Assembly: GCA_021201815.1 (NCBI GenBank)
Contig: JAJQEC010000133.1
Coordinates: 27,242 to 81,354 of the forward strand
Length of the DNA stretch: 54,113 nucleotides
DNA from: Candidatus Azobacteroides sp.
GTDB lineage: Bacteria > Bacteroidota > Bacteroidia > Bacteroidales > WRGA01
Direction: 5' to 3'
The translations under genes and the position numbers were made by a program. The first letter of the stretch is position 1, and every line of letters starts with the position of its first letter. Shown piece by piece: positions 26,923-37,547 of this stretch. The notes under the pieces were generated by a model, which was given only the letters and a program-made list of their open reading frames with translations, was not told the origin of the DNA and ran no database searches.

Positions 26923-28596
26923 TTAATCTAAATTATGTTCCGCACCTTTCCATCCCGGGTTCTGTACAAGCACTCCGTTCGAAAGATCGATCTGTGTTTG
27001 TGGAATAGAGAGGAAACCCCCTGTTTCCGGCCGGAAAGTAACGGTCTTTTTCCCGGGAACCCTTTTGTCATAAACAGCGATATCTGTCTGGTTATTTGTG
27101 AGGACATCCCAGTCATGCCAGCGGAGAAGATCATAATACCTGATTCCCTCAAAAGCTAATTCGAACCGACGTTCTTTTTTTATATTTTCTAATGTGACAG
27201 GTACGGAATTCAGTCCGACCCGGCTCCTTACCGCGTCCAGATAGCTCTGTGCCTGGGGTGCTCCCAATTCTGCAGCCATAAGAAGCACATCCGAGAAACG
27301 TATTAAGATCAGATCCTGAATATTATCTCTCATGTAATCCGTATCTGTCATCGGATAAAAATCATAACTCATATTCTGTACGGAAGTCTTGGTGTCATCT
27401 TTCCAGATATTAGTCGTAATATATTTTTTCTGCCAGTAAAGTGTTTCATCCATTAAATTGTCCCCACCTCTAGTATAGCTTTGTATCTCTTCTTTATCTT
27501 CCGCATTGAACATAGAACCTTTTTTCCGGATATCATTATCATCCCATTCATCCCATATTTTAGGATTAACAGTACCCATTCCCCAGCCAATACCGAAGGG
27601 AAAAGTGCGCCTGTTACTCAGCGGCTGACCTCTCAGACCTGAATACAGACAATATTGATTGCTTTTTTGATGAGGACTGTCCCAATCCGAGGCAATGGCG
27701 GAATATTTTATTGCGAAGACCGTTTCTTTTGATCCGTCACCTACCCAACTTAAATTGTTATTTGCCGTATAGGGATAATCCTGGACATAAGAATAAGCCC
27801 AAATATTTCTGAAATCTTCCACAAGACCGTGGCCGCTGTTTTCTATACAATCAACCACCCATTCTATTACCTGTGCTTTTGTAATTTCACCCCCTTCTCT
27901 CAGAGGTAAAGTTTCCTGTTTGTAATATCCGGTATAAAACAGGAATACACGTGCCATAAGAGCTTCGGCAGCCCATTTGGTTACATGGCCAAGATCAGCA
28001 CTCAGGTTCATATTTTGATAAGGAATATCCGGTAGACACTCAATGGCTCTTTTCAGATCGGATGCAATAAGCGCATAGGTTTCAGCAGCAGGAGCTTTGG
28101 GAATATTTACCGGTTCCGGTTCCAGTACAAGAGGAACCTCTCCAAACATGCGGGATAAATCGAAGTAGAAGTGAGCTCTCAGGAAATGAACTTCTCCTTC
28201 TATCTTTTTCCGGTCTTCTCCATTCTCCCAGTTAATTTCATCTAGCGTTGAAATCAGGAAGTTAGCCCGGAAAACTCCCATATAAGTAGCTCTCCATCCC
28301 TGATTAAACATATCATCACTGGACTTTTTAAACTGATCAATTGCCTTACAGGACCTATCGGAAGGTCCCCCACCTCCGAAGCGGTCATCAGACATTAATT
28401 CGGAAGTCAGGAAACTGCTTTGTAAAGGCTCTGCCCGGCTGAGAATGGCATACACTCCTGTTAAAAGCTGGGAAGCATCTTCTTTTGTCCTGGGAAAATT
28501 TCCGGTATCTTTGCCTGTCTTGTTTGTTGTATCCAGAAAGTCTTCACAACTAAACAGGAAACAGGCTGCGACTAATATATATACTATTTTTTTCAT
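26923..28596 (-). CDS. susD: SusD/RagB family outer-membrane nutrient-binding lipoprotein
   Basis: 557 residues. Lipoprotein signal with LFSC before EDFLDTTNK, a standard SusD start. TPR-like helices (VHFLRAHFYFDLSRMFGEVP, ALMARVFLFYTGYYKQE) and the C-terminal block LILIRFSDVLLMAAELGAPQ, then ERRFELAFEGIRYYDLLRW, are diagnostic. SusD caps the SusC barrel and binds the oligosaccharide outside the cell. The gene is 129 bp downstream of susC and 23 bp upstream of the GH26-like lipoprotein. Gene symbol is generic for the family. Confidence 0.95.
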   Translation of the reverse strand: MKKIVYILVAACFLFSCEDFLDTTNKTGKDTGNFPRTKEDASQLLTGVYAILSRAEPLQSSFLTSELMSDDRFGGGGPSDRSCKAIDQFKKSSDDMFNQGWRATYMGVFRANFLISTLDEINWENGEDRKKIEGEVHFLRAHFYFDLSRMFGEVPLVLEPEPVNIPKAPAAETYALIASDLKRAIECLPDIPYQNMNLSADLGHVTKWAAEALMARVFLFYTGYYKQETLPLREGGEITKAQVIEWVVDCIENSGHGLVEDFRNIWAYSYVQDYPYTANNNLSWVGDGSKETVFAIKYSAIASDWDSPHQKSNQYCLYSGLRGQPLSNRRTFPFGIGWGMGTVNPKIWDEWDDNDIRKKGSMFNAEDKEEIQSYTRGGDNLMDETLYWQKKYITTNIWKDDTKTSVQNMSYDFYPMTDTDYMRDNIQDLILIRFSDVLLMAAELGAPQAQSYLDAVRSRVGLNSVPVTLENIKKERRFELAFEGIRYYDLLRWHDWDVLTNNQTDIAVYDKRVPGKKTVTFRPETGGFLSIPQTQIDLSNGVLVQNPGWKGAEHNLD

Positions 28597-28725
28597 ATGT
28601 TATTTTTTATTTTTTTACATTATGGTCATATGGAACTCGCTGTTTTTGTACATCGCCTTTGCCGATGGATTATAGCATGCTCGTTTCATAATACAATTAT
28701 ATTTATCTATCTGTAGAATATGTAT

Positions 28726-31700
28726 TTAAAATTTAATATTGCAACCAATCATATATGTCCTTGCACTCGGATAATATCCCAAATCAATACCTGACGCCCA
28801 GGACTGATCTGCATTATATCCTACTTCCGGGTCCATACCTGAATAGTTTGTGAAAGTCACCAGATTCTGAATTGTTCCATATATCCGGAGTTGGGAAATA
28901 ATACTTGATTTAAATAATCTTTTAAAATCATATCCCACTGTGAGGTTTGTAATCCGGAAATAATCTCCATCTTCTATATACAGGTCGGAAATATAGTTCC
29001 AGTTGATACTGCTTCCGTTCATGGCAGGCAGACGATTGGAGGTTCCTTCCCCATGCCAGCGACCAAGGATTTCGGTAGTATAGTTATCAAATGGTTTATC
29101 TGTAAAGTTACGGTAGGATTTTGCAATCTGGTTACCCGCCACTCCATATCCTGTTACAGAAAAATCAAATCCTTTATATCCTAAATTTATGGTAAGGCCA
29201 TAGGTCACATCCGGATGAGGATTACCGATCATTGTCTTATCATCTTCATTAATTGTTCCATCATTATTCAGATCAAGGAAAATAACATCTCCCGGTTTAG
29301 CATCCGGCATGATTGGTAAGCCGGTTTCTTGGTTTATATAATTATCAATTTCTTCCTGATTCTGGAAAATACCACCTGTTTTATACCCTCTGAAATATCC
29401 GATCGGGTATCCTTCTTCTGCCCGGTATAAATAAGAGGTATTTCCGGCAAGAATGTTGGAAACTCCATTGATAAATCCGTCCCCGTTAGCTATTTTTAAG
29501 ACTTTGTTTTTATTGTAAGCCATATTTGCTCTTACGCCATAAGAGAAGTCTCCGATATGATCATCCCAACTAAGCATAAGCTCTACCCCCTGGTTTCTGA
29601 CATCACCACCGTTTACATAAGGAGCACCTGTCCCCCAGCTTCCAAGTACGGTCGGTTGTACCAGCCAGTCAATTGTTTTTTTATTGTACCAGTCGAAAGT
29701 AAATCCTAACCTGTTAGCAAGAAAACGGGTATCCACACCAATATTAAACTGGCGGGATGTTTCCCAGGTAAGATCGGGATTCGGGATAATACTTGGATAA
29801 GCTCCTACAGTGTAATTTTCTTTATTCGTACCAAAATAATAAATCGAAGAATTATATATACTACCGATTGCAATAGTTCCCAGATAGCGGAAATTCGGAA
29901 TCTGACAGTTCCCGTTTTCTCCCCAACTTGCCCGGACTTTCAATTGGTCGATATACTCTTTTGTACCAAGCATAAACTCTTCTTCTGCCATATTCCATCC
30001 TGCAGAAATAGATGGAAAATATCCCCAGCGTTTTCCTCTGGCAAAATTGGAAGACCCGTCTGCCCTCATCACAGCACTTGCCATATATTTCCCCTTATAG
30101 TCATAGTTAATACGACCAAAGAAAGAAGCAATTCCTCCTTCTCCCCATGGGGCACCGGTTAGTGTGGTACTACTTGATATTGTTTTTACATTGGATAAAT
30201 AGGCAAATTCAAAACTATCAAATTCAGATCCTTTGTTACTGCCGTTCAAGTCTTCTCCTAATCCCCACTTTTCAATAGAATTTCCTACTAAGGCGGTAAA
30301 GCTGTGGTCATTAATTTTAAAATGGTATGTTATCGTATTATCCCAACTCCATTGTAATCCGCTTCCCGATCCTTGTGTTACTCTATCCTGTTCCGAGAAA
30401 TCAACAGTATTTAATACATAAGCCGGAATATATTCCCTACTGGTCCAGCCATTATATGCATATCCGAAAGTAGATCTTAATTTTAAATCTTTCACCGGGT
30501 TTATTGCCAGATAAAAGTTTCCTCTTGCCGAATAATTTTTACTATTTACCCTTGTCCGGAAGACATCCATTTCCGCCAGAGGATTTGTCGATGCATAATC
30601 GAGACCGGCCAATGGCATGTGGTAATCTCCGTTCTCATCATATACGGGAAGAAGAGGATTTGCGCTCAATGCATTGCGAATGTCATTCCAGTATATACTT
30701 CCGGTTCCCATTCCCAGCCCGCTTCTTTCTGTAAAGCCCATGGTAAGCGTTTGTCCGAATTGAACCACATTCCTGTCATTATACTTTAATATATTGTGTT
30801 CCGAGTTTAGCCGGGTGGTATACCGCTCATATTTCGGATTAACTTCACTATCTTTTAACCCGATAACCGGACTTTGGGAAGTATAAGAAAATCCGAAGGA
30901 AAAAACAGAAATATCACCTCCGGATGTAATATTCAGAGAATGGTTCTGCATCGGAGCGTTACTAAGAATCATTTCATCCAGCCAGTTTGTACCGGAAAAC
31001 TGTCCGTTATCCACTGCATCCAGAATGGATTCCGGAACATTCGCATCAAAATAAGAACGATCATATCCTGCTTCTTCCATAATCATTAAATATTCCTGAG
31101 CATTTAACAAAGAGGCTTTTTTTGCCACGGTCTGCCAGCCCACATATCCATCATAACTTACGGATGCCTTTCCTTTGCTTCCTTGTTTCGTTGTAATCAA
31201 TATCACCCCATTTGCTGCACGGGCTCCGTAAATAGCTGCAGAAGCTGCATCTTTCAATACATCCACAGATTCTATATCACTTGGATTTAACATGGCAATA
31301 TCCCCATTGGGTACACCATCTATGATATAAAGAGGATTGGAATTGCCTATTGTTCCAAGTCCACGAATGGTTACTTTAAAGCCTTCCCCAGGTTTTCCAT
31401 TTGATTTTGTAATATTTACTCCCGGAGTCTGGCTTTGTAAAGCACCTAATGCATTGACAGTATTTAATTTTGCAATATCACTTCCTTTCACCTGAACGGT
31501 TGCTCCGGTAATGAGTTTTTTCTGCTGGACTCCGTATCCGATAGCGACTACTTCATCCAGTACATTTATATCAGAATAAAGCTCAATATTCAAAGTACTT
31601 TGATTACCGACTTTTACTTCCTTTGTATTAAATCCGATATAGGATATGACTAATGTGGCATTTTCCTTTACATTTAAAGTAAATGCACCTTCAATATCGG

Positions 31701-31899
31701 TAATGGTTGCATTACCGGTGTTTTTCTCCATTACCTGAGCGCCGATAAGGGTTTCTCCTTCTCCTGTGATTACTCCTTTTACTGTCCGGGTATCCTGGGC
31801 GGACATAAAACTGCTACAAACAAAAAGAAAGACTACCATAAAAAAGAAATACAATATCCTCTCTTTTCGGAAAGCAGTTGTCGTAAAATTTTTATTCAT
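28726..31899 (-). CDS. susC: SusC/RagA family TonB-dependent outer-membrane transporter
   Basis: 1057 residues. Signal peptide to about residue 34 (SSFMSAQ), then a carboxypeptidase-D-like domain (TVKGVITGEGETLIGAQVME; about 37-115), then the plug (VLDEVVAIGYGVQQKKLITG, VTIRGLGTIGNSNPLYIIDG, SVDVLKDAASAAIYGARAAN), then the barrel ending in a terminal aromatic strand (YMIGCNIKF). It imports oligosaccharides through the outer membrane with TonB energy, paired with the SusD downstream. It is the first gene of the minus operon; a -7 element on the minus strand at 32006-32013 (TATTTTTG) may serve it. The regulator HTCS is divergent. Confidence 0.96.
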   Translation of the reverse strand: MNKNFTTTAFRKERILYFFFMVVFLFVCSSFMSAQDTRTVKGVITGEGETLIGAQVMEKNTGNATITDIEGAFTLNVKENATLVISYIGFNTKEVKVGNQSTLNIELYSDINVLDEVVAIGYGVQQKKLITGATVQVKGSDIAKLNTVNALGALQSQTPGVNITKSNGKPGEGFKVTIRGLGTIGNSNPLYIIDGVPNGDIAMLNPSDIESVDVLKDAASAAIYGARAANGVILITTKQGSKGKASVSYDGYVGWQTVAKKASLLNAQEYLMIMEEAGYDRSYFDANVPESILDAVDNGQFSGTNWLDEMILSNAPMQNHSLNITSGGDISVFSFGFSYTSQSPVIGLKDSEVNPKYERYTTRLNSEHNILKYNDRNVVQFGQTLTMGFTERSGLGMGTGSIYWNDIRNALSANPLLPVYDENGDYHMPLAGLDYASTNPLAEMDVFRTRVNSKNYSARGNFYLAINPVKDLKLRSTFGYAYNGWTSREYIPAYVLNTVDFSEQDRVTQGSGSGLQWSWDNTITYHFKINDHSFTALVGNSIEKWGLGEDLNGSNKGSEFDSFEFAYLSNVKTISSSTTLTGAPWGEGGIASFFGRINYDYKGKYMASAVMRADGSSNFARGKRWGYFPSISAGWNMAEEEFMLGTKEYIDQLKVRASWGENGNCQIPNFRYLGTIAIGSIYNSSIYYFGTNKENYTVGAYPSIIPNPDLTWETSRQFNIGVDTRFLANRLGFTFDWYNKKTIDWLVQPTVLGSWGTGAPYVNGGDVRNQGVELMLSWDDHIGDFSYGVRANMAYNKNKVLKIANGDGFINGVSNILAGNTSYLYRAEEGYPIGYFRGYKTGGIFQNQEEIDNYINQETGLPIMPDAKPGDVIFLDLNNDGTINEDDKTMIGNPHPDVTYGLTINLGYKGFDFSVTGYGVAGNQIAKSYRNFTDKPFDNYTTEILGRWHGEGTSNRLPAMNGSSINWNYISDLYIEDGDYFRITNLTVGYDFKRLFKSSIISQLRIYGTIQNLVTFTNYSGMDPEVGYNADQSWASGIDLGYYPSARTYMIGCNIKF

Positions 31900-32196
31900 G
31901 ATTTTCAGATTAATTAATGTATGGAATTATTTATTTGGTCATTTATGGCTAACAATACTCTTGGTCCGTTTTTAATATGAAATTTTTCATTATTTTTACC
32001 TATCCAAAAATAGGGTAAATAAAAGAGAGGAATTTAAATAAACGATTTTAGTAGTTTAAGAGATGAATACGCATTTGTGTAAATGTTGCAAAAGCTTAAA
32101 AAAATGTAGCCTTCATATAACATAGCCTTTATTTGCCCATAAAATAGATTAATTTTGTTCCATATTAATACTCCCGTTGTCCATACAATTTAATAC
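31900..32196. promoter_or_regulatory. Divergent control region between susC and the HTCS gene
   Basis: On the minus strand TATTTTTG (32013-32006) fits the -7 consensus for susC, with about 100 bases of leader. It lies in an imperfect inverted repeat ACCTAT-CCAAAA-ATAGGGT that could be an operator. On the plus strand TAATTTTG (32150-32157) fits the -7 consensus for HTCS. HTCS regulators bind near the susC start in known systems; the actual site is not identified here. Confidence 0.45.
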
Positions 32197-35100
32197 ATGA
32201 AATCTTTTTCCACACCTACATTTTATTGCCTTTATTTCAGGAAGATTATGAGAATCATATTAACCTGTACAGTATTCTTTATTTGTATTTGTTTCTCTTC
32301 AAAGGCAAATACAGACAAATTTTTCAGCTCTGTAAACAGATTATCCAATAGCCATATTAATAAAATTTACCAGGATAAAGAAGGCCTGATCTGGATTTGT
32401 ACCGAGAATGGCCTGAATGTATTTGATGGCTCTACTTTCAGGACATTTTATCATGTTCCGAATGATACTACCTCCTTGATGAATAATTCCGTATTGTCTA
32501 TTTTAGAAGATTCTGCCGGTAATTTATGGGTCGGAACAAGTGGAGGACTGCAACGATTTGAGAAAGAAACAGAACGATTTATTAATATTCATTTTTCCTA
32601 TCCTTATGTCACTGATTTTTCTTACATAAACTGTATTATTGAAGATCATGCGGGAAATATATGGGTGACAACAAACAGGTCCGGAGCTATCTGCCTCAAA
32701 GCAAAAACACATCAGCCCACTTATTATATGAAGACGACCAGTAACATCTGCAGCAATAAAATAAATGTCATATATGAAGATCGTTTTAATAACATCTGGT
32801 TCGGTTCTCAGGATAACGGAGTAAGTATATTGAATACACAAAACCAGATTATAACAAACTATTCCCATGACCCATCCGATATAAACAGCCTTTCCAGTAA
32901 CTGGATTTTTTCCATTATTGAAAATCCTGAAGGGAATATTCTGGTAGGAACAATTGATAAGGGAATAGATCTGTATGAATATTCAAGCCATAGCTTCAAA
33001 CATAATTATATCCCTTTTGTAGACAATATATACACTATGTGTAACGATTCAAAAGGGAGTTTATGGATCGGTACCGACGGATGGGGTTTAAAATGTTATG
33101 ATTACGAAACCCGGATTACAAGTACATACGAATCTCCTGTAAAAGATTTTGATCTCACAAAATCAAAGGTACATAGTATTCTGGAAGATTTGCAGGGAAA
33201 TCTATGGATTGCTGTCTATCAAAAGGGTATTTTAATGATTTCTCCGAATAACCGGCAATTTAAAAGCATTGGTTTTAATCCGTTTAATTCCCGGAAGAAT
33301 ATCGGGACAGATTGTGTATTGAGTATTTATAAAGACCGGACTGAAAATATTTGGATTGGTACTGACGGAGAAGGAATTTTCAGATTAAATAATGAATATG
33401 ATGTTATTCAGCATTATCAGGGTGACCGTATGCCGGGGAAAAGTGTGCTTGCTATTTTCGGGGATTCAAAGAACCGGATTTGGGCAGGCTCTTATTTGCA
33501 TGGCCTCTTTCTGTATGATGCAGATAAAAATAAATTTCAAAGACAAGTGCTGGAGGTGAATGGAGTTGATGTCAAACATATAAATATTATTACAGAAGAT
33601 AATGAGGGCAACCTATGGATCGGAACAAATGATAACGGATTATGTATATATAATCCGGAAAGCCGGTCCGTGGAAGTTTTTCAGTATGATCTGTTAAAAT
33701 CGGCGGACCAGATACTTGGCAATACGATCCATACTATCCTGTTCGGAAAAAATGAGAAGGTCTGGATCGGAACAAGCATTAACGGACTGAGCTGTTTTAA
33801 TAGAAAGAACAATACTTTTACCGACTATACCCAGCAGAATGGAATGCTTAACAGTAATAATATTTATTCGGTTGCAGAAGATAAAGACGGCAACATCTGG
33901 GTAGGAACAAAAGCCGGCCTGAACTTTATCAATGTCCTTACGGGTAAAACAACTTTTTATACGGAAGCGGACGGATTATCTAACACATCAGTGTATGGTC
34001 TGGAAATAGACAAAGAGGGGAATCTGTGGATGAGTACCGGAAGAGGGTTATCTAATTTTAATGTACAAACAGGACATTTCACTAATTATTATACGAATGA
34101 TGGTCTGATTAATGATGAATTCAGGCGGGGAGCTCATTTTCAGTCTTCTTCCGGAGAAATCTTCTTCGGTGGAATAAACGGAGTTTCTTATTTTTATCCT
34201 TTCCATCCTCAGTCAAGTTATTCTCTTTTGAATCTTTTATTTACTAATTTATTGATTTATAATGAAGAAGTAAAGATAAACCAGGATCAGATACTGAAGA
34301 AAAGCCTGAATTATTCGGATGAAATTGTTCTGAACTATTCTGTAAACTCATTTACCATCGGATTTATTGGTGTTGAATATAGCAATCCGGATAAAGTCGT
34401 TTATCAGATTAAAATGGAAGGGTTTGATAATGAATGGAAGACACTGCCAGGGAGCAATCATTATGCAACTTATACCAATTTGCCCCCGGGAAAATATAAA
34501 TTTACCGTAAGGGCCAATATTCCCGGAACCGATTATAAAGAGAGAAGCCTTTCTATCCTGATTACTCCTCCGGTGTGGCAGACATGGTGGGCAAAGCTTA
34601 TTTATGCTGTTTTAATATTGATATTTCTTTATTTTATCTACCGGGTAGTAATGCTTCGGGTAAAAGAAAAGCAGAAAGAACTTAAAAGAGCGAATGAAAA
34701 CCAGATCATGCAGTCAAAACTACAATTCTTTACGGATATCTCTCATGAAATCAGAACTCCGTTGACATTGATATTAACTCCTGTCGAGCATCTTTTGTCT
34801 ACTACAACCGATCTGAAACTGAAGGAGACCTATCATTTGATCAGCCAGAACGGGCAACGTATCTTACGGCTGATTAATCAGATTATGGAAATGCGGAAAC
34901 TGGACAAAGGACAGGTAAGGCTTCAGGCAGAAAAAACAGATGTAGTAAAACTGGCGCGTGGTATTATGACATCTTTTGATTACCTGGCAGTAGAAAAAGA
35001 AATAAACTTCCGGCTGGAAGTAGAACCTGAACTTCCGGAAGTATGGATAGACCAGGAGAAACTGGACAAAGTAATTTTCAATATGTTATCCAATGCTTTT

Positions 35101-36291
35101 AAATACACACCATCAGGAGGAACAATTGAAATTCAATTGGAAACAACGGATACAAGTTTACTTATTTCTATTTCGGATACAGGTATAGGGATTCCGAATG
35201 AGTTGAAGGAGTCTATTTTTAATCGTTTCTATCAGATTCCCAATGAAAGCAACAAAAATAAAATGGGGACAGGGATCGGTTTACATTTATCCAGAAGCCT
35301 GATGGAAATTCATCACGGAGAAATCTTTGTGGCGGATTCGGAAACGGGAAGCCGCTTTGTCATTACGTTGCCTTTAAATGATAGTTATTTACAATCTGAA
35401 GAGAGATTATCAGAGCCTTCGGAAAAAAATGTCACAACGATTGTACAGCCTTCTGTTATTTCTGCTACCACTCAATATAGTGATACTACCATAAAAAATA
35501 ACTCCAGGGAGTTGAAACATAAATACAAATTACTGATTGTTGAAGATGACAGTGATATCCGGAATTATATAAAACAAATTCTCAGTGATGAATATAATAT
35601 CCTGGAAGCACAGAATGGCAAAATAGGACTGGAGTTAACGATGAAAGAAAATCCGGATTGTGTGATTACCGATTTGTCAATGGAAGGAATGGATGGATTG
35701 GAATTATGCAAAAAAATAAAAGTAAATGAAAATACATGCCATATTCCGGTTATTATCCTTACCGCCCGAACAGCACTGGAACAGCGTGTAGAAGGGTTAC
35801 AAGTGGGAGCCGATTCGTATATCCCCAAACCATTTAATATTGACCATCTCCGGGTGAGAATAAGTAAGTTGATAGAATTAAGAGCGCTGATGAAGAATAA
35901 ATTTCAGGGGAAATTTGAAATCAAAGAAGATGAGATCAAGATAAAATCAACAGATGAGAAATTCCTGGAGAAGCTGGAAGAAACAGTTAAAAAGCAACTT
36001 GCAAATCCGGATTTATCCGTTGAGACAATTAGTAAGGAAATTGGCGTTAGTCGATCCCAATTACAGCGGAAATTGAAACAATTAACGAAACAGAACCCAA
36101 GCGAATATATAAAAACAACCCGATTGAGGCATGCAGCTTATTTACTGACCTCTAAAAAATTATCCATTTCAGAAATAGCCTATGCAACAGGCTTTTCCTC
36201 TTTGTCGCATTTTTCTAACAGTTTCAAAGAGTATTATGGACTGTCTCCGAGCCAGTATATGGAAATAAATAATACGGCAGAGAAGAGTTAA
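32197..36291 (+). CDS. Hybrid two-component system regulator (HTCS)
   Basis: 1364 residues, one-protein sensor and regulator. A signal or membrane helix at about 18-38 is followed by two periplasmic beta-propellers of Reg_prop repeats (about 45-690; repeated DKEGLIWICTENGLNVFDG-type units). Next come a Y_Y_Y domain (about 700-785), a membrane helix (about 800-820), HisKA with phosphoacceptor His850 in ISHEIRTPLTLI, and HATPase (NMLSNAFKYTPSGG). A receiver with Asp1159 in VITDLSMEGMDG and an AraC DNA-binding domain (EIAYATGFSSLSHFSNSFKE) complete it. It senses oligosaccharides in the periplasm and activates the divergent SusCD operon. An alternative start at 32248 (MRIILTCTVFFICICFSS) gives a cleaner signal peptide. 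A terminator follows. Confidence 0.95.
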   Translation: MKSFSTPTFYCLYFRKIMRIILTCTVFFICICFSSKANTDKFFSSVNRLSNSHINKIYQDKEGLIWICTENGLNVFDGSTFRTFYHVPNDTTSLMNNSVLSILEDSAGNLWVGTSGGLQRFEKETERFINIHFSYPYVTDFSYINCIIEDHAGNIWVTTNRSGAICLKAKTHQPTYYMKTTSNICSNKINVIYEDRFNNIWFGSQDNGVSILNTQNQIITNYSHDPSDINSLSSNWIFSIIENPEGNILVGTIDKGIDLYEYSSHSFKHNYIPFVDNIYTMCNDSKGSLWIGTDGWGLKCYDYETRITSTYESPVKDFDLTKSKVHSILEDLQGNLWIAVYQKGILMISPNNRQFKSIGFNPFNSRKNIGTDCVLSIYKDRTENIWIGTDGEGIFRLNNEYDVIQHYQGDRMPGKSVLAIFGDSKNRIWAGSYLHGLFLYDADKNKFQRQVLEVNGVDVKHINIITEDNEGNLWIGTNDNGLCIYNPESRSVEVFQYDLLKSADQILGNTIHTILFGKNEKVWIGTSINGLSCFNRKNNTFTDYTQQNGMLNSNNIYSVAEDKDGNIWVGTKAGLNFINVLTGKTTFYTEADGLSNTSVYGLEIDKEGNLWMSTGRGLSNFNVQTGHFTNYYTNDGLINDEFRRGAHFQSSSGEIFFGGINGVSYFYPFHPQSSYSLLNLLFTNLLIYNEEVKINQDQILKKSLNYSDEIVLNYSVNSFTIGFIGVEYSNPDKVVYQIKMEGFDNEWKTLPGSNHYATYTNLPPGKYKFTVRANIPGTDYKERSLSILITPPVWQTWWAKLIYAVLILIFLYFIYRVVMLRVKEKQKELKRANENQIMQSKLQFFTDISHEIRTPLTLILTPVEHLLSTTTDLKLKETYHLISQNGQRILRLINQIMEMRKLDKGQVRLQAEKTDVVKLARGIMTSFDYLAVEKEINFRLEVEPELPEVWIDQEKLDKVIFNMLSNAFKYTPSGGTIEIQLETTDTSLLISISDTGIGIPNELKESIFNRFYQIPNESNKNKMGTGIGLHLSRSLMEIHHGEIFVADSETGSRFVITLPLNDSYLQSEERLSEPSEKNVTTIVQPSVISATTQYSDTTIKNNSRELKHKYKLLIVEDDSDIRNYIKQILSDEYNILEAQNGKIGLELTMKENPDCVITDLSMEGMDGLELCKKIKVNENTCHIPVIILTARTALEQRVEGLQVGADSYIPKPFNIDHLRVRISKLIELRALMKNKFQGKFEIKEDEIKIKSTDEKFLEKLEETVKKQLANPDLSVETISKEIGVSRSQLQRKLKQLTKQNPSEYIKTTRLRHAAYLLTSKKLSISEIAYATGFSSLSHFSNSFKEYYGLSPSQYMEINNTAEKS

Positions 36292-36325
36292 CTATTTTCC
36301 GTATTTTTCTTTTTAATAGATTACG

Positions 36326-36347
36326 AACCCAATTTTAAATTGGGTTT
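36326..36347 (+). terminator. Intrinsic terminator of the HTCS gene
   Basis: AACCCAATT-TTA-AATTGGGTT is a perfect 9-bp hairpin with a T tail (TT after GGGTT), 35 bp after the HTCS stop codon. Confidence 0.8.
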
Positions 36348-36477
36348 TGTTGTATTTAAAGGTCGTTAAAAAGGCATATGCGACAAAAAAGCAAATAAAT
36401 GCAACATCACTTCAAGTATGGCAACAATATCTAAAAGAATAAAATTTTTCTGACAAATACATTCCATTATTTCCTGA

Positions 36478-36485
36478 TAGTTTTG
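36478..36485 (+). promoter_or_regulatory. -7 element of the GH16 operon
   Basis: TAGTTTTG matches TAnnTTTG 80 bp upstream of the ATG at 36566. Together with the terminator at 36326 it marks a new transcription unit separate from HTCS. Confidence 0.5.
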
Positions 36486-36565
36486 GATAGTGGAAATTTT
36501 CACTTTCACACCATTTATTTTTAGTCGATATTAAATAGAACAATCAATAATTAATTTTTAACATT

Positions 36566-37051
36566 ATGAAAAAACGTCTTCTCATTATTGTCTCCACAGT
36601 ATTCTTTATGGTGAATGGATATACGCAGTCTCCGGATGCTTTCCATTATCAGGCCATCGTTGCTGATCAGGGTGAGATCATTTCCGAACAGGAAGTACAG
36701 GTGATTTTTAATATTCGGATAAATACACCGGATGGAGATATGGTTTATTCCGAAACTCATGCAACCAGGACTAATTCTGCGGGAATGATTTTCCTGAAAG
36801 TCGGTCAAGGAGATGTAGTATCCGGAGATTTTTCCTTAATAAACTGGGCAAAAGGTCCGTATTTTATTGAAACACTAATGAACAAAGGCAATGGAATGGT
36901 ATTTACCGGAACACAACAACTATTAAGTGTTCCTTATGCGAAATATGCTGATGAAGCAGGACAAATACGTATGGTTTCTTCCGGAGGAAAAATATGGACA
37001 TTAACTATTGATGAGTCCGGAAATACTTCAGCAACAGAAATTACAGAATAA
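36566..37051 (+). CDS. Stand-alone copy of the exported module also fused to the GH16
   Basis: 161 residues. Signal peptide (MKKRLLIIVSTVFFMVNGYT), then one beta module: FHYQAIVADQGEIISEQEVQ, VYSETHATRTNSAGMIFLKV, PYFIETLMNKG, QQLLSVPYAKYADEAG. The same module forms residues 20-150 of the GH16 protein downstream (LSYQAVLRGNE and ELASVAYAKYAETAG). Related modules start many Bacteroidota surface proteins; their function is unknown to me. No sorting domain and no enzyme. It is the first gene of a set with 20-bp gaps to the next two genes. Confidence 0.72.
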   Translation: MKKRLLIIVSTVFFMVNGYTQSPDAFHYQAIVADQGEIISEQEVQVIFNIRINTPDGDMVYSETHATRTNSAGMIFLKVGQGDVVSGDFSLINWAKGPYFIETLMNKGNGMVFTGTQQLLSVPYAKYADEAGQIRMVSSGGKIWTLTIDESGNTSATEITE

Positions 37052-37071
37052 TATACTTATATGATAAAGAT

Positions 37072-37527
37072 ATGAATATAAAATACACATTTATATTATT
37101 ATTATTTTCTCTGACTCTTCTCCCAAAAGCCCAGCAGGTTATCACCACAGTGGGTAATGAACAAAGTGGAGTTATATGGACAATCGGAGATATAATAATC
37201 ACCCCATTGAATGGCAATCATGAAACAGTCTTTTTAACCCAGGGTTTTTTACAGCCGGAGTATAAATCCGTAACTGACATTGCAACCATATATGAAAATG
37301 ACCGGCGATTAAATGTATATCCTAATCCTGTGGTCGATATATTAAATATTAAATTGAAGAGGGCTCCTTTCAGTTGGGAAATCTACGATTCCCTTGGAAA
37401 ACTAATCAACAATGGAAAGTCTGTTTTTTCAGAAACAACGCTGGATTTCAGTAATCATCCGAAAGGATATTACATTCTGGTGATTATAACAGAAGAAGAA
37501 AGATCTTCAGTCAAAGTTATTAAATAA
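37072..37527 (+). CDS. Small T9SS type A sorting-domain protein
   Basis: 151 residues. Signal peptide (MNIKYTFILLLFSLTLLPKA), a short beta strip (QSGVIWTIGDIIITPLNGNH, TQGFLQPEY), then a C-terminal T9SS type A sorting domain: NVYPNPVVDILNIKLKR, YDSLGKLINNGKSV, NHPKGYYILVI. The protein is little more than a sorting domain with a TQGFLQP-type N-terminal module often seen in Bacteroidota. It follows the previous gene by 20 bp and precedes GH16 by 20 bp. No activity is visible; it may be a surface structural partner of its neighbours. Confidence 0.75.
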   Translation: MNIKYTFILLLFSLTLLPKAQQVITTVGNEQSGVIWTIGDIIITPLNGNHETVFLTQGFLQPEYKSVTDIATIYENDRRLNVYPNPVVDILNIKLKRAPFSWEIYDSLGKLINNGKSVFSETTLDFSNHPKGYYILVIITEEERSSVKVIK

Positions 37528-37547
37528 AAATAAAAACAAAAGTCAAC